Positions 1-10,653 of a DNA stretch of 64,000 bases are shown piece after piece; position 1 is the stretch's first letter; every line of letters begins with the position of its first letter. Below the pieces are notes generated by a model. That model saw nothing but the letters and a program-made list of their open reading frames with translations. It did not search any database and had not been told where the DNA came from. The stretch comes from Liquidambar formosana (Eukaryota > Streptophyta > Magnoliopsida > Saxifragales > Altingiaceae). Where the stretch lies: NCBI GenBank assembly GCA_039720395.1, contig CM077831.1:3576003-3640002 (forward strand), read 5' to 3'. The position numbers and the translations under genes were made by a program.

Positions 1-169
1 GGTGTCTTAGTTTAGTAATATTTCCCTAATTCAATAAGATGTATCTACTTTACTCACTTTTGTGGAGTCATAGTATTGATACAGATTTGTTTGTTTTCCT
101 TCTTTCTTTTGTGTGTCATTCCCATTATTCCTAGTCAATAAAGTGTGCTTTCTTTCTCTATATATGCAG
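1..169 (+). other. 3' part of predicted pro-pol intron (element A)
   Basis: This stretch matches the segment between pro and pol in B and H. A pyrimidine-rich run ends in TATATGCAG at 161-169, a good plant 3' splice site. The downstream frame runs open into the pol methionine at 189. The predicted 5' splice site would lie about 3 bases before the window. Removal of an intron between pro and reverse transcriptase is known for Ogre elements. Its use here is inferred. Confidence 0.6.
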
Positions 170-188
170 TGTCTCTTTTCTCTCCTCT

Positions 189-3100
189 ATGGATATTTAT
201 GGCATGGATATAGATCCTAGGAACGATGTCCCCCCAGAGCTCGTTGAGCAAAGGAAAAGGGGCGTCACCGAACCTAATATGGATGAATTGGAATCAATCA
301 ACTTAGGGACGAATGAATTGCCAAGAATAGTTAAAATTGGGAAAACCCTCTCCCCCGTTGAAAAAGAAAAGATGATCTCCCTCTTGAAAGCCAACATTAT
401 GGCTTTTGCATGGTCTTATGAAGACATGCCTGGCATCGACCCCGATATTGTGCAACACTATATCCCCACTAATTCCCTAAAGAAGCCGGTAAAGCAGAAA
501 CTCAGAAGATTAAAACCAGAATGGGCTCTAAAAGTAAAAGAAGAGGTAACTAAACAACTAGATGCGGGTTTCCTCCAAGTTGTGGAGTACCCCGAGTGGC
601 TGTCGAATATAGTGCCTGTGCCTAAAAAGATGGGAAAGTAAGGATGTGTGTCGATTTCCGAGATCTCAACGCAGCGAGCCCTAAGGATGACTTCCCTTTA
701 CCCCATATCGACGTGTTGGTGGATAGTACAGTGGGACATGCACTCCTCTCCTTCATGGACGGATTCTCCGGGTATAACCAGATAAAGATGGCGCCTCAAG
801 ACATGGAGAAAACAGCCTTTATCACGCAATGGGGAACGTACTGTTATAAGGTAATGCCTTTTGGCTTAAGAAACGCTGGGGCTACTTACCAAAGAACAGC
901 TACGACCTTATTGCATGATATGATCCATAAGGAAGTCGAGGTTTATGTCGATGATATGATCGTAAAGTCCGTGGATAGAGAAGGGCATTTCAAGGCACTA
1001 GAGAAATTCCTAGAGCGAGCAAAAAAGTACAATCTCCGTCTCAACCCACAGAAGTGCGCTTTTGGTGTCACTGCAGGCAAGTTATTGGGGTTTATGATCA
1101 CTCAGAGAGGTATCGAAGTGGACCCAAGGGAAGATAAAAGCTATTGTGGAGATGGAGCCGCCTAGCACTGAGAAGCAAATCCGGGGTTTTCTGGGAAGAG
1201 TTCAATACATAAGCCGATTCATTGCCAACTTAACCATGGTTTGCGAACCAATCTTCAAATTGCTTAAGAAAGGTGTGCCAAAAGTATGGAACGAAGAATG
1301 CCAAGAGGCCTTTGAGACCATTAAGAGATACTTGAGCAATCCTCCAATCTTAGTTCCCCCACGGCAAGGTGCGCCACTTTTGTTATACTTAACGGTCACC
1401 GAAACCGCGACGGAAGCTTTGTTAGCTCAATATCTCGAAGGGTCTACAAAGGAGAATGCCATCTACTACCTAAGCAAGAAAATGACAGACTATGAAGTGA
1501 AGTACAATGCAATTGAAAAAGCTTGTGTAGCACTAGTATGGGCGACGCAGAAACTCCGACACTACATGATGTCCTTCGAAGTGTTCTTGATAAGTCACAT
1601 GGACCCGTTGAAGTACCTGGTAGAAAGGCCAGTATTGTCATTCAGAACTGCTCGATGGTCAATTCTCCTCAACGAATTCGACATCAAGTACGTAAATCAG
1701 AAGTCTATCAAGGGGAGCGTCATCGCAGACTACCTAGCCAGCTGTCCTGTGTCATCATCTGCTCCATTCAACGATCAGTTCCCAGACGAGGACGTGCTAG
1801 AGATTGGCAGAAAAATTTGGAGAGTATACTTCGATGGGGCAGCCAATAAGAAAGGTTATGGGATAGGAGTCCTGCTGGTCTCACCCGAAGAGGCAGTTAC
1901 ACCGTTGGCGGTCAAGTTGGGGTTCGAAGCCACCAACAACATTGCTGAATATGAGGCCTGTATCCTAGCATTGGAAGCGGCACTTGAATTGGGGATCAAA
2001 GAATTGGAAGTGTTCAGGGACTCGGCGCTAATCATTTGTCAGATAAAAGGGGAATGGAAAACTCGAGATGAGAAATTGTTGCCTTACCATGCCTATCTGG
2101 AAGCTCTAACCAAGGAGTTCTCAGAGATAGAGTTCAACTACCTTTCAAGAAACAAGAACCAGTTCGCCGATGCCTTGGCGACCCTAGCATCCATGGTGGA
2201 GATACCTGAAAGGGGAAATGTGAAGCCGTTGGTGATAGAATGCCGAGACAAGCCTGTGTACTATTGTGCAATCCGAGGAGGAGAGGTAAATGATGGCCGT
2301 CCGTGGTTCCATGACATAAAGAAGTTCATTGAAGAAAGGGAATACCCAGAAGGAGCATCTCGTATCGATAGAAAAACCCTAAGGCGGTTGGCGAGTCACT
2401 ATGTACTTTGTGGAGGAAAGCTATATCGGAGATCATACGACGGGATCCACCTGCTGTGTGTCACCGAGGAGGAAGCCAAGCATCTGATTAAAAAATCCAT
2501 GAAGGGACAGGGGCTCCGCATATGAATGGCTATATGTTAGCTAAGAAAATCATGAGGTTAGGCTATTATTGGTCCACCATGGAAAGAGACTGCCACGCAC
2601 ATGTCAAGAAGTGCCACAAATGCCAACTGTTCGCCAGTGGACAACATTTGCCTTCTATGCCTTTAACGAGTATGTCGTCACCTTGGCCATTCGCGGTGTG
2701 GGGGATAGATATCATCGGACAGATCAAGCCAAAGGCATCAAATGGGCATGAATACATCCTGGTTGCCATCGACTACTTCACTAAGTGGGTGGAAGCAGCG
2801 TCCTTCAAGACCTTGAATTCCAAGAATGTAGCACAGTTCATACAGCACAGCATCATCTATCGATATGGGGTACCGCATGAAGTTATCTCAGACAATGGCC
2901 AGCACTTTCAGAAAGAAACCCATGAGCTCTTGCAAAAGTACGGCATAGTTCACCATCTGTCATCACCATACCGTCCTCAGACTAATGGAGCGGTGGAAGC
3001 AGCTAACAAGAACATCAAGAAGATACTACAGAAGACTACGGACTCGCACACAGACTGGCATGAGAAGTTGCCATTGGCTTTATGGGGTTACAGAACATCA

Positions 3101-3547
3101 ATAAGGTCGTTAACAGGGGCTACCCCTTATTCTCTAGTTTATGGAATGGAGGCCGTGTTGCCAGTTGAATTAGAGGTTCCTTCACTAAGGGTTGCCGTGG
3201 AGAGCCAGATAACAGAAGTGGACTGGGTTAAGAGCCGCTATGATGAGTTAGCTTTGCTGGATGAAAGGTGTTTAAGGGCGCTGTATCATGTTCAGGGGTA
3301 TCAACGGAGAGTTGCCAGAGCATTCAACAAGCATGTCAAAGATCGAGGTCTAAAGAAAGGGGATGTAGTGCTGAAAGAAATCAAAGCTCCAGTGTTCGAT
3401 CCGCGGGGAAAATTCAAGCCAAGTTGGGGTGGGCCATACATTATCAAAGAGATATTGCCAGCAGGGGCTGTTCGCCTCATGGATTTAGATGGAATTGAGT
3501 TCGCTCGTCCAACTAATTTGGATCAATTGAAGAAATATCATGTTTGA
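189..3547 (+). pseudogene. pol: Tat/Ogre pol (RT - RNase H - second RNase H - integrase), frameshifted
   Basis: Encodes the replication and insertion enzymes of element A. Domain order: RT with FRDLN and YVDDM (near 955), first RNase H (about 1370-1720), second 'archaeal-type' RNase H starting at VYFDGAANKKG (about 1825), integrase with a CHKC zinc-binding pair (about 2610), the D-D-E residues in GIDIIG, SDNGQ and NGAVEAAN, and a C-terminal end at KKYHV. Against B there are three single-base frameshifts: one A lost in the run at 624-628, one A gained at 1126-1127, and one base lost at 2489-2495. The pieces read 189-641, 644-1165, 1146-2525 and 2522-3547. B has these positions in frame, so the breaks are specific to A. 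The protein cannot be made in one piece. Confidence 0.93.
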
Positions 3548-3628
3548 AGCCTGCTAGGTTGAAAACCCGTAAGGGCGGCCTAGGCAAAAGTTAAGGCATA
3601 AGAACTACGTAAGACCTGATTCTCCATT

Positions 3629-3720
3629 AAAAAACAAAAAAAAAAACAAAAACAAAAAAAAAAAAAAACAAAAAAAACAAAAAAAACAAAACAAAAACAA
3701 AAAAAGAAAAGAAGAAAAAA
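3629..3720 (+). repeat. A-rich (A)nC low-complexity tract
   Basis: About 90 bases of A runs broken by single C or G. The tract lies between the pol stop (3547) and the stop of the antisense PMD ORF (3886), so the two genes converge on it. The same tract is in B as T-rich sequence at 37328-37399 with a different length. It could be a shared 3'-end/termination zone or a captured poly(A). Confidence 0.85.
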
Positions 3721-3729
3721 CCATGGAGA

Positions 3730-3738
3730 TACGTAGGC
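3730..3738 (+). promoter_or_regulatory. TACGTAGGC motif repeated from the LTR
   Basis: TACGTAGGC follows the A-rich tract and is followed by an ACCCA...TGGGT inverted repeat. The same nonamer occurs in the LTR of A (10169-10177) and of B (31026-31034 on the - strand), and beside the T-rich tract of B (37309-37317). Its role is unknown. Confidence 0.4.
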
Positions 3739-3885
3739 AACCCATAAAGTTACCTTGGGTGCGGTCTAAATCAAACAAGAAAATCCCAAATTTGATTTAT
3801 TATTGGCAATTTATTCAAAACTAAATTGATTGACATAGCAATTCATTGGTATTAAGTAAAAGAACTATAATATGCCATAAATATC

Positions 3886-5176
3886 CTATTCTATTTTCTT
3901 GAGCCTCTTTGCAGCTCGCTCCTCAGCTTTCTTCTTCTCTCTTTCATGTCTTCTTTTCTTCCTCAAGTCATGTTCATAAGCTGCTGTCACTGCTTCCATA
4001 ATATCTTCTCTGCAAGATCCAAGTTCGTTGTTCTTGATAAGTCCAAAAATCCTTTCTCTTCGAGTAGTCTCTCTCTCACCTAAATTGCTTTTCAACCATT
4101 CCTTATACTCGGGGCTCATCATATATGGACCATCAGTATTCGTAACTTGGGTTAGTATCAACTTGCTAGGCCATCGGTCCTTCGCCCAAGTCACTACAGA
4201 AAGACCCGCAGGCACCACAGGATAGTCACCTTTCAAGGAAGTGGGTATGGTTTGCATGGCGCCCATCTGACGCAGAACCCTTGAAGGCCAATAGAAGGAA
4301 GTAGACCTCAGTCCTATGAGTCTCACCATGGCGCATCCAGAAGTCCGCAGAAGCACCTGGTCACTGCAGCCCCATATGAATACAAACCACTTGACACTCC
4401 TCCAAGAAAGGGTTTGGTAGTAACCTAGCCAATCTCTCAATGAAAATTGCCCAGGTAATTCAATGCGGCGAAGGCAGTAATGCTGGGGCTTGTATGGTGT
4501 AATGGCAACTGGTGACAAGAAATTCAGTCTTTCAAGCAACCACATCTGCAGTAGAATGGGGCTACCTCCTAAAGGAACCTTTGGGTCCTCATGAGTTTTA
4601 TCCAAACCATTCAGGGTTTCAACTAGCACCATGGGAATCAAGTTATGGCCCTTGGCAAGGAGAGGAATCAAGTCACAGATTTGAACGGGAACATGTGGAG
4701 TACCAGTGGAAATAAGGAAAACGACCAATGAGGCAAAAGGCAAGTGCATGCTTAATAGGAAAGGTAAAATTCAGAATACCTTTACTATCACAAGCTAAAA
4801 AAGAGGTTGCCAATTTCATCAAGTCTACCATATGGTCCTTTACAAACGTAGAGGCATATTGTGAGTGAATCCCAAGTAGATTGGAGAAAGAAGTAAGAAA
4901 GCTTGGGCGAGGAGTAGGGAGAATGAAAGGACCTACCGTTGAAACTCCATACAATGCACAGAATTCCTCCATGGTTGGGCACAGTTCTTCATAGTTGAAG
5001 CGGAACACATGAACTTGAGGATCCCAAAAATATGTAGCAGCAGTCAAGAGGTTCGTTTCAAGCCTCACATGCCTCAAGGAGAGCAATGGATCCAAGCCAA
5101 AGCACTTGAACTCAGATTTTGCTTCAGCACTCATAACTCTCAAAAACCCTCCTAAAAATTTGTCTAGAGCCTCCAT
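3886..5176 (-). pseudogene. Antisense plant-mobile-domain-like ORF (element A copy), frameshifted
   Basis: Opposite in direction to pol. The N-terminal half has the FWDP...F.F..EELCPTMEEF signature of the plant mobile domain superfamily (DUF7745-like as far as I can judge from memory). The C-terminus is a lysine/arginine/glutamate-rich helix that may be nuclear-localising or coiled coil. Extra ORFs antisense to pol with PMD similarity are known in Tat/Ogre elements; their function is not established. One extra base near 4718 splits it into 5176-4673 and 4749-3886. B has the same gene unbroken (428 codons), with only about nine amino-acid differences. Confidence 0.85.
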
Positions 5177-5225
5177 AATTTCTAATGAATGAATACAAGT
5201 AGGTTTAGGAACCTCTTGGATGTGT

Positions 5226-5232
5226 TTTTATA
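5226..5232 (-). promoter_or_regulatory. TATA box of antisense PMD ORF (A)
   Basis: CCCTATAAAAACACATCC on the - strand, 50 bp before the PMD ATG. The same box at the same distance occurs in B (35801-35807) and in the more diverged G copy (30350-30356). It is conserved although the surrounding sequence in G differs, which supports a real core promoter. Confidence 0.65.
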
Positions 5233-5277
5233 GGGAAAAGGTCACAAATCCAAGTTCAAATAGGAAAAAACCCATCA

Positions 5278-5378
5278 GAATAGGAAGTTTCCTATTCAAA
5301 GTGGGATTTCCGCTTCGGGCTCGGGTAATTACCCAGGCCTGGGCGGCTAGCCTCCCGAGGCCTGGTGGTCACCCAAGC
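5278..5378. promoter_or_regulatory. Palindrome cluster upstream of PMD promoter (A)
   Basis: Successive palindromes: GAATAGGAA-GT-TTCCTATTC (5278-5297), GGGTAATTACCC (5323-5334), CCAGGCCTGG (5333-5342) and GGCTAGCC (5345-5352), then CCTGGTGGTCACCC. It is GC-rich in otherwise AT-rich DNA. Related blocks sit upstream of the PMD TATA box in B (35640-35770) and G (30438-30530), and upstream of the TATA box in the LTR of H (28320-28405). The rest of 5379-5659 shows nothing recognisable. Confidence 0.55.
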
Positions 5379-5659
5379 CACTTTGTTTTGGTTTTGCTTC
5401 TCGCTTTGTCTCGCCTTGACGCGTGATCAAACCTCCTTCCAAATGAGATATTCAACACTTTTTGAGCTTAAAATCAATCAAATTCCATCTTGAAATCAAT
5501 TCCTTGAATTGATTTTATGTTCAAAAGGGTTGAATATATTTCCCCTGTGCCATGCCAACTCAAGTGACAATGTGTTAAGACACTTTCCTCTTGCACCATG
5601 CTTGTTTAATCTTGATAAATTGATCATATATCCTCATGTCAAATCTTGATTTTTCATCT

Positions 5660-7735
5660 CACTTGGTTGAATGTATTCATCACTTGAATATATTCTTCTA
5701 TTTCAAAAGTGTATTCACCCTTTGAATATACTCCTCAGTTTCAAATTCTTGATTTTCCATCCCACTTGGTTGAATATACTCATCACTTGAATATATTCTT
5801 CGATTTCAAAAGTGTATTCACTCTTTGAATATGCTTTTTAGCTTCAAATTCTCATTCTCTATCATACTTGGTTGAATATATTCATCACTTGAATATATTC
5901 TTCCATTTCAAAAGCATGTTCACCCATTGAATATGCTTCCTAGTTTCAGATCCTCATTATCACTTACTTGGTTAAATATATTCATCACTTGAATATATTT
6001 CTCCATTTCAATGGTATACTCATCACTCGAGTATACTTCTCAGATATTTCGTCACTTACTTGGTTAAGTATATCCATCGCTTGGGTATATTTCTCCATTT
6101 CAATGGTATGTTCATCACTTGAACATACTTCTCAGATCATTTGTCACTTACTTGGTTAAGTATATCCACCACTTGGGTATATTTTTTCCATTTCAATGGT
6201 ATGTTCATCACTTGAACATACTTCTCAGATCATTTGTCACTTACTTGGTTAAGTATATCCACCACTTGGGTATAGTTTTTCCATTTCAATGGTATACTCA
6301 TCACTTGAGTATACTTCTCAGATATTTTGCCACTTACTTGGTTAAGTATATTCATCACTTGAATATATTTCTCCATTTCAATAGTATGTTCATCACTTGA
6401 ACATACTTCTCAGAATATTTGTCACTTACTTGGTTAAATATATTCATGACTAGAATATATTTCTCCATTTCAATGGTGTACTCATCACTTGAGTACACTT
6501 CTCAGATTATTCTCTATCTTACTTGCTTAAGTATATCCATCGCTTGGATATATTTCTCTATTTCAATGGTATGTTTATCACTTAAACATACTTGTCACTT
6601 ACTTGGTTAAGTATATCCATCACTTGGATATATTTCTCTATTTCAATGGTATGTTTATCACTCAAACATACTTGTCACTTACTTGGTTAAGTATATTCGC
6701 GACTAGAATATATTTCTCCATTTCAATGGTGTACTCATCACTTGAGTACACTTCTCAGATTATTCTTATCTTACTTGGTTAAATATATCCGTCGTTTGGA
6801 TATATTTCTCCATTTCAATGGTATGCTCATCACTTGAGTGTACTTCTCAGGTTACTTGGTTAAATATATCCATCACTTGGATACATTTCTCCATTTCAAA
6901 AGTGTGTTCATCACTTGAACGTACTTCTCAGTCTTTTTCAATCATTAAGTATACTCATCACTTGAGTATATTTCTCAGCATCTTTTTCATCACTTGGTTA
7001 AATATGTTCGTGACCTGAATATATTTCTCCATTTCAAAAGTACACTCATCACTTGAATACACCTCTCAGATTATTCTTATCCTACTTGGTTAAGTATATC
7101 CATCGCTTGGGTATATTTCTCCATTTCAATGGTATGTTCATCACTTGAACATACTTCTCAGATTATTTGTGACTTACTTGGTTAAATATATTCATCACTT
7201 GAATATATTTCTCCATTTCAATGGTATACTCATCACTTGAGTATACTTCTCAGTTCATTCTCTATCTTACTTAGTTAAATATATTCGTGACCTGAATATA
7301 TTTCTCATTTTTCAAAAGTATGTTCATCACTTGAACGTACTTCTCAGTCTTTCTCAATCATTAAGTATCCTCACCACTTGAGTATACTTCTCAAATTTCA
7401 TTCTCACATTACTTGGTTAAATATATTCGTGACCTGAATATATTTCTCCATTTCAATGGTATACTCATCACTTGAGTATACTTCTCAGATATTTTGTCAC
7501 TTACTTGGTTAAGTATATCCATCGCTTGGATATATTTCTCCATTTTAAAGGTATGTTCATCACTTGAACGTACTTTTCAGATCTCATTCTCATCACTTGG
7601 TTAAATATATTCGTGACTAGAATATATTTCTCCGTTTCAAAAGTATGTTCATTCGTAGTGGCTTGAATATGCTTCTCTTGACAATCATCAACCCCCAGTG
7701 GTTTAAGTATACTCATGGCTTGAGTACACTTCCTT
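5660..7735 (+). repeat. Array of about 22 diverged units of paired hairpins (A)
   Basis: Each unit of roughly 90 bp reads ACTTACTTGGTTAA, hairpin 1, TTTCTCCATTTCAATGG, hairpin 2, CTTCTCAGAT. Both hairpins keep a loop like ATCACTT or ATCGCTT, while the arms vary as complementary pairs. Examples are GTATACTCA/TGAGTATAC, GTGTACTCA/TGAGTACAC (6476-6498), GTATGTTTA/TAAACATAC (6569-6591), ATATTCA/TGAATAT and TATATCCA/TGGATATA. Several carry only G-U wobbles on this strand (6821-6843, 6902-6924). The array lies between the PMD promoter and the 3' LTR. Tandem repeats in the 3' untranslated zone of Ogre-like elements are known as a source of satellites. Confidence 0.92.
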
Positions 7736-7868
7736 ATTTCAGTCTCAGGTTTTCAACCTCCCATCATTGTTGGTATCAGTGTGTGATTTCTTCGGGCTTT
7801 TTGGCCAAAAATGGGTTGTTCTTTATCATTGGTTCACAAGTGTAACTTGTTCGCCAATGAGGGGCTTC
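7736..7868 (+). promoter_or_regulatory. Pre-LTR region with weak polypurine tract (A)
   Basis: Conserved non-coding sequence between the array and the 3' LTR. The final bases before the LTR, TGAGGGGCTTC (7858-7868), hold a short purine run where the plus-strand primer would be expected. The same bases flank the 3' LTR of B (33361-33375). Confidence 0.5.
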
Positions 7869-8458
7869 TGTCACACCCCATTTTTGCACCACCTTACTAG
7901 GGCTCATCATTTCATGCATGTTTTTGTTTTGTTTTTGAGTCTAGTCACTTGCATTAGTTTTCTAGAGTCACAAGGACAATGGATATGAATTTTGGTTCAA
8001 ATTGGAGTTGATCTTGAGGGATAATAAGAGCTTTTGTGACTTGAGGGGCATAATCGTCTTTTAAGTCCCAAACTTTTCATTTGACCTTGGAATGATCTCC
8101 AAATTGTCAATTGGAGTTCATATGGATGCATAAGAGGTATTTTTAGTGTCAATTTGGTAAGTCAATGGCTCGGGATTAAAATGGCTCGATGTAGTTCAAG
8201 TTGGTTAATTGACCCTTCCTTGGGTTAGCTCTAATTGACTCACAATTACCAACCAAATCTTTTCAAATTGACTTTCATTAGTCATCATTTTACCCTCAAA
8301 AGTGTTTCATGAAGTTCAATTTTGATATGGCCTGATGATGAGTTTAGTGTGGTTATTTACGGATTATCCTTGAAGAATTAGTGCGAATCACAGCATGAGA
8401 TTTTTGGTTAAAATGAAAAGAAAATTATTTTATTAAATTAGCCATTTTTATCATGACA

Positions 8459-8522
8459 CTAACACGTGTACGTATGTGATGAGTGTGTGTACGCACATAC
8501 GATACATGTGCATGCGTGTTAG
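8459..8522. promoter_or_regulatory. Nested palindrome with G-box in LTR (A)
   Basis: Outer arms CTAACACG/CGTGTTAG (8459-8466, 8515-8522) enclose inner arms CGTATGTG/CACATACG (8471-8478, 8494-8501). The block is largely alternating purine-pyrimidine and contains CACGTG, the plant G-box core. It lies about 150 bp upstream of the TATA box. It is conserved in both LTRs of B (32707-32770, 46874-46937). Confidence 0.6.
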
Positions 8523-8661
8523 CGGTCAGTCTCCCAATTTTTATAAAAGACAATTTCCTTTTCCTATTCAGATTAGAAGTCTTTTATCATTATAAAATAC
8601 CTTTTGATTATTCTCCAAAGAAACCTAGTCCAGGAAGGAAAGGGAAACTCCAGATTTCAGC

Positions 8662-8668
8662 TATAAAT
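8662..8668 (+). promoter_or_regulatory. LTR TATA box (A)
   Basis: GCTATAAATACTC matches the plant TATA consensus and is conserved in the LTRs of B. Transcription would be expected to start near 8690-8700. The start site is inferred. Confidence 0.6.
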
Positions 8669-10202
8669 ACTCTCTTAATGTCTTTAAACAAGGGAGAAGA
8701 GAGGAGGGTTTGGAGGGAGTGAAATTCGTCATAATTCAGCAGCAGATTTTCTGAAAACCAGCAGTCGTATTTTAATCATAACGTTTTCATCCAAAGTCAG
8801 AATTTGATGAAATTGGTCTTGTTAGAAAGATAATTCAATTCTCTACAACTTTGTATTTCACAAGCTTTGTCCAAATCCAACGTTTTCATACCCAAAAACG
8901 CGATTGAAGTTGCTGCTGCTGCAAAGTGACGAGAATCACTTTTTCTTTTCTCTTGTTCTCTTTTTGTTTTCTATTTCTTTTCAAAGTTGAGTGAGTTTTG
9001 ATCTCTTTGCTGTGATACCACTTTGACAAAGAGGAGGATTCGTGTTGGTTTGATTCACTCTAAAGACCTGAGGAGCCACGAACAATTACAAACACAAGGG
9101 GAGCCACTTCTTAAGGTATTCTCCTTCTCTATTCAAGCTTAAACTAGGTTCTCATATGGGTTAGGCTTATTGCATGTTAAAGGTGACTTTTTTATCATGT
9201 ATTAACACTCTAGCTAGTTAATATACATGGAATATCTATTTTTAATCTACTGTTTAGCATGCTTTAGGGCTGTCCTTTAGGTTTTTAATGCATAGTTATG
9301 ATTCTTGTGCTCCTGTTTGTCCTTGTGCTAGGATTAGTGTCATTGCATGTTAGAGTTAGGATTTTCATCATGTTATATTGCTTTAGTTAGTTAATATGCA
9401 TGATTTAATTTCTGTTTAGTTTGGTTTTAGCATGATTAAAGTATGTTTTGTATGTTTTTAAGCATATTTGTGAGTTTAGGGTTTTAGAGTCATTGTTTCG
9501 TGTTTGTTTTCATATAGCATGATAAAGTAGACTTTTTTATTTGGTTTTTCTTCGTGTTTGCTGTATATGTTTTTCATATGGAGTAAACATGATAGTTTTG
9601 CATGCATGTTAGTATGTTTTAGGGTTTTTATGCATGATATGGTTCTAGGAATATGTTAGGACTTATTATTGTTCGCTGTGTTGCTATTAGCATGCTTAGT
9701 GGATGATTTTTAGGCCATAATACTATTCTGTCCAGATTTGCATGTTAGTGTTTTTGTATGGTTTTGAGCACTTGTAAGGGTGCAAATAGGTGTGGTATTT
9801 GTCCTATGGCAAATTGGGCTGCTTATGTCTGAAATGGCTAAATGCTTGGAGCTAATTGCGCTCAGGTAAGTGGGTGTGAAGGTGCCCCAATTCACCTTTC
9901 TTCTTAACTCATTCTCTTCTCCCTATCTAGGGTTAATTTTTAATACAAGTCCTATGGTTTAATTAGAGGTTTCCTTAACCAACAAAATTCTGGTTTTTAT
10001 TAAAGTTTCCATTTTGTGGATTTCTTTCCTAAAATCAAACTTTCTATCAAATTCAACTCTTTTGATCAAATAAGGAAACCTAGGGTTTTAACCATAGGTT
10101 TATATTAGGTCTTAACCCTAATTCTAATCGAACTACGTGGACTTTGATCCATGTATTTCGTTGCATGGTACGTAGGCGGTCTTCGTGAGGCTCAAGTCCG
10201 TT

Positions 10203-10222
10203 CTAGGATCCAAGCATCCTAG
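10203..10222 (+). other. CTAGGAT stem-loop in LTR (A)
   Basis: CTAGGAT-CCAAGC-ATCCTAG is a perfect 7-bp stem downstream of the TACGTAGGC motif (10169-10177). It is present in B (30981-31000, 45148-45167) and in the diverged LTR of H near 26514-26535. It may act in 3'-end formation or strand transfer; this is inferred. Confidence 0.45.
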
Positions 10223-10653
10223 GTTTATTTATGTTTTCTTTTCTTCTTTTTATTTTCTGTTTTTATTTGCTTATTATGCATGGATGGATGAATGAAATAT
10301 ATGATATGCATGCAATTCTTGTGATGATATACTTGCTGATTTTTGTATGGAAAGACTTTAATTTAGCCCAAATGAACTGAGAGACCGAAAGGGTGACATG
10401 GGTGCCTATAGGCTTTGCCTAGAACCTTCCCATGTCATAACTTAGCCTCCGAATCCCCGATTTCTTTGGTTTTCAAAAGATTGGTTTTTGCCTTTCCTTT
10501 TTTATGGAGTCATTCAAATTGTTTTCCTAAAACAAACTATTTTTAGGGTTTTCCTTGTTTCCTTTAAAAAATAAGGTGGCGACTCCTTTCCTTTTTCTTT
10601 TTCAAACCCACTTTCTTTTCAATCCCTCGTGGGCCCAATTTCCGGGGTTCACA

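Larger units (their letters stand above)
1..10653 (+). mobile_element. Element A: Tat/Ogre-type Ty3/gypsy retrotransposon, 3' part
   Basis: The window opens inside the predicted pro-pol intron and runs through pol, the A-rich tract, the antisense PMD ORF, the hairpin array and the 3' LTR. The second RNase H domain between the first RNase H and integrase places it in the Tat/Ogre lineage. The 5' LTR, leader and gag-pro lie to the left of the window. The right end abuts a copia LTR (C1) at 10654, so A inserted into C1. The next five bases, CTCCC, would be one copy of its target duplication, but the other copy is outside. A is a close, oppositely oriented relative of element B. Confidence 0.93.
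7869..10653 (+). repeat. 3' LTR of element A
   Basis: 2785 bp. It begins TGTCACACCCC and ends GGGGTTCACA, giving TGT...ACA ends. It aligns throughout with the 2814-bp LTRs of B but is more diverged from them than they are from each other, and it lacks about 28 bp near 9105. It contains the nested palindrome at 8459-8522, a TATA box at 8662-8668 and the CTAGGAT hairpin at 10203-10222. ORFs inside it have no recognisable homology. Confidence 0.93.

Noticed and set aside
6119..6400. Open frame with repeating HHLNILLRSFVTYLVKYIHHL peptides in the array (and similar ones in B)
   Set aside because: It arises from the unit repeat length. Other frames and strands also open by chance, start and stop vary between A and B, and the constraint seen is on pairing, not codons.
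5660..7735. CRISPR-like array
   Set aside because: The sequence is a plant nuclear retrotransposon. The parts between repeats are variants of the same arms, not unique spacers, and there are no cas genes.
8483..8722. 79-codon ORF inside the LTR of A
   Set aside because: It overlaps the palindrome and the TATA box, has no recognisable similarity, and is not kept open in B.
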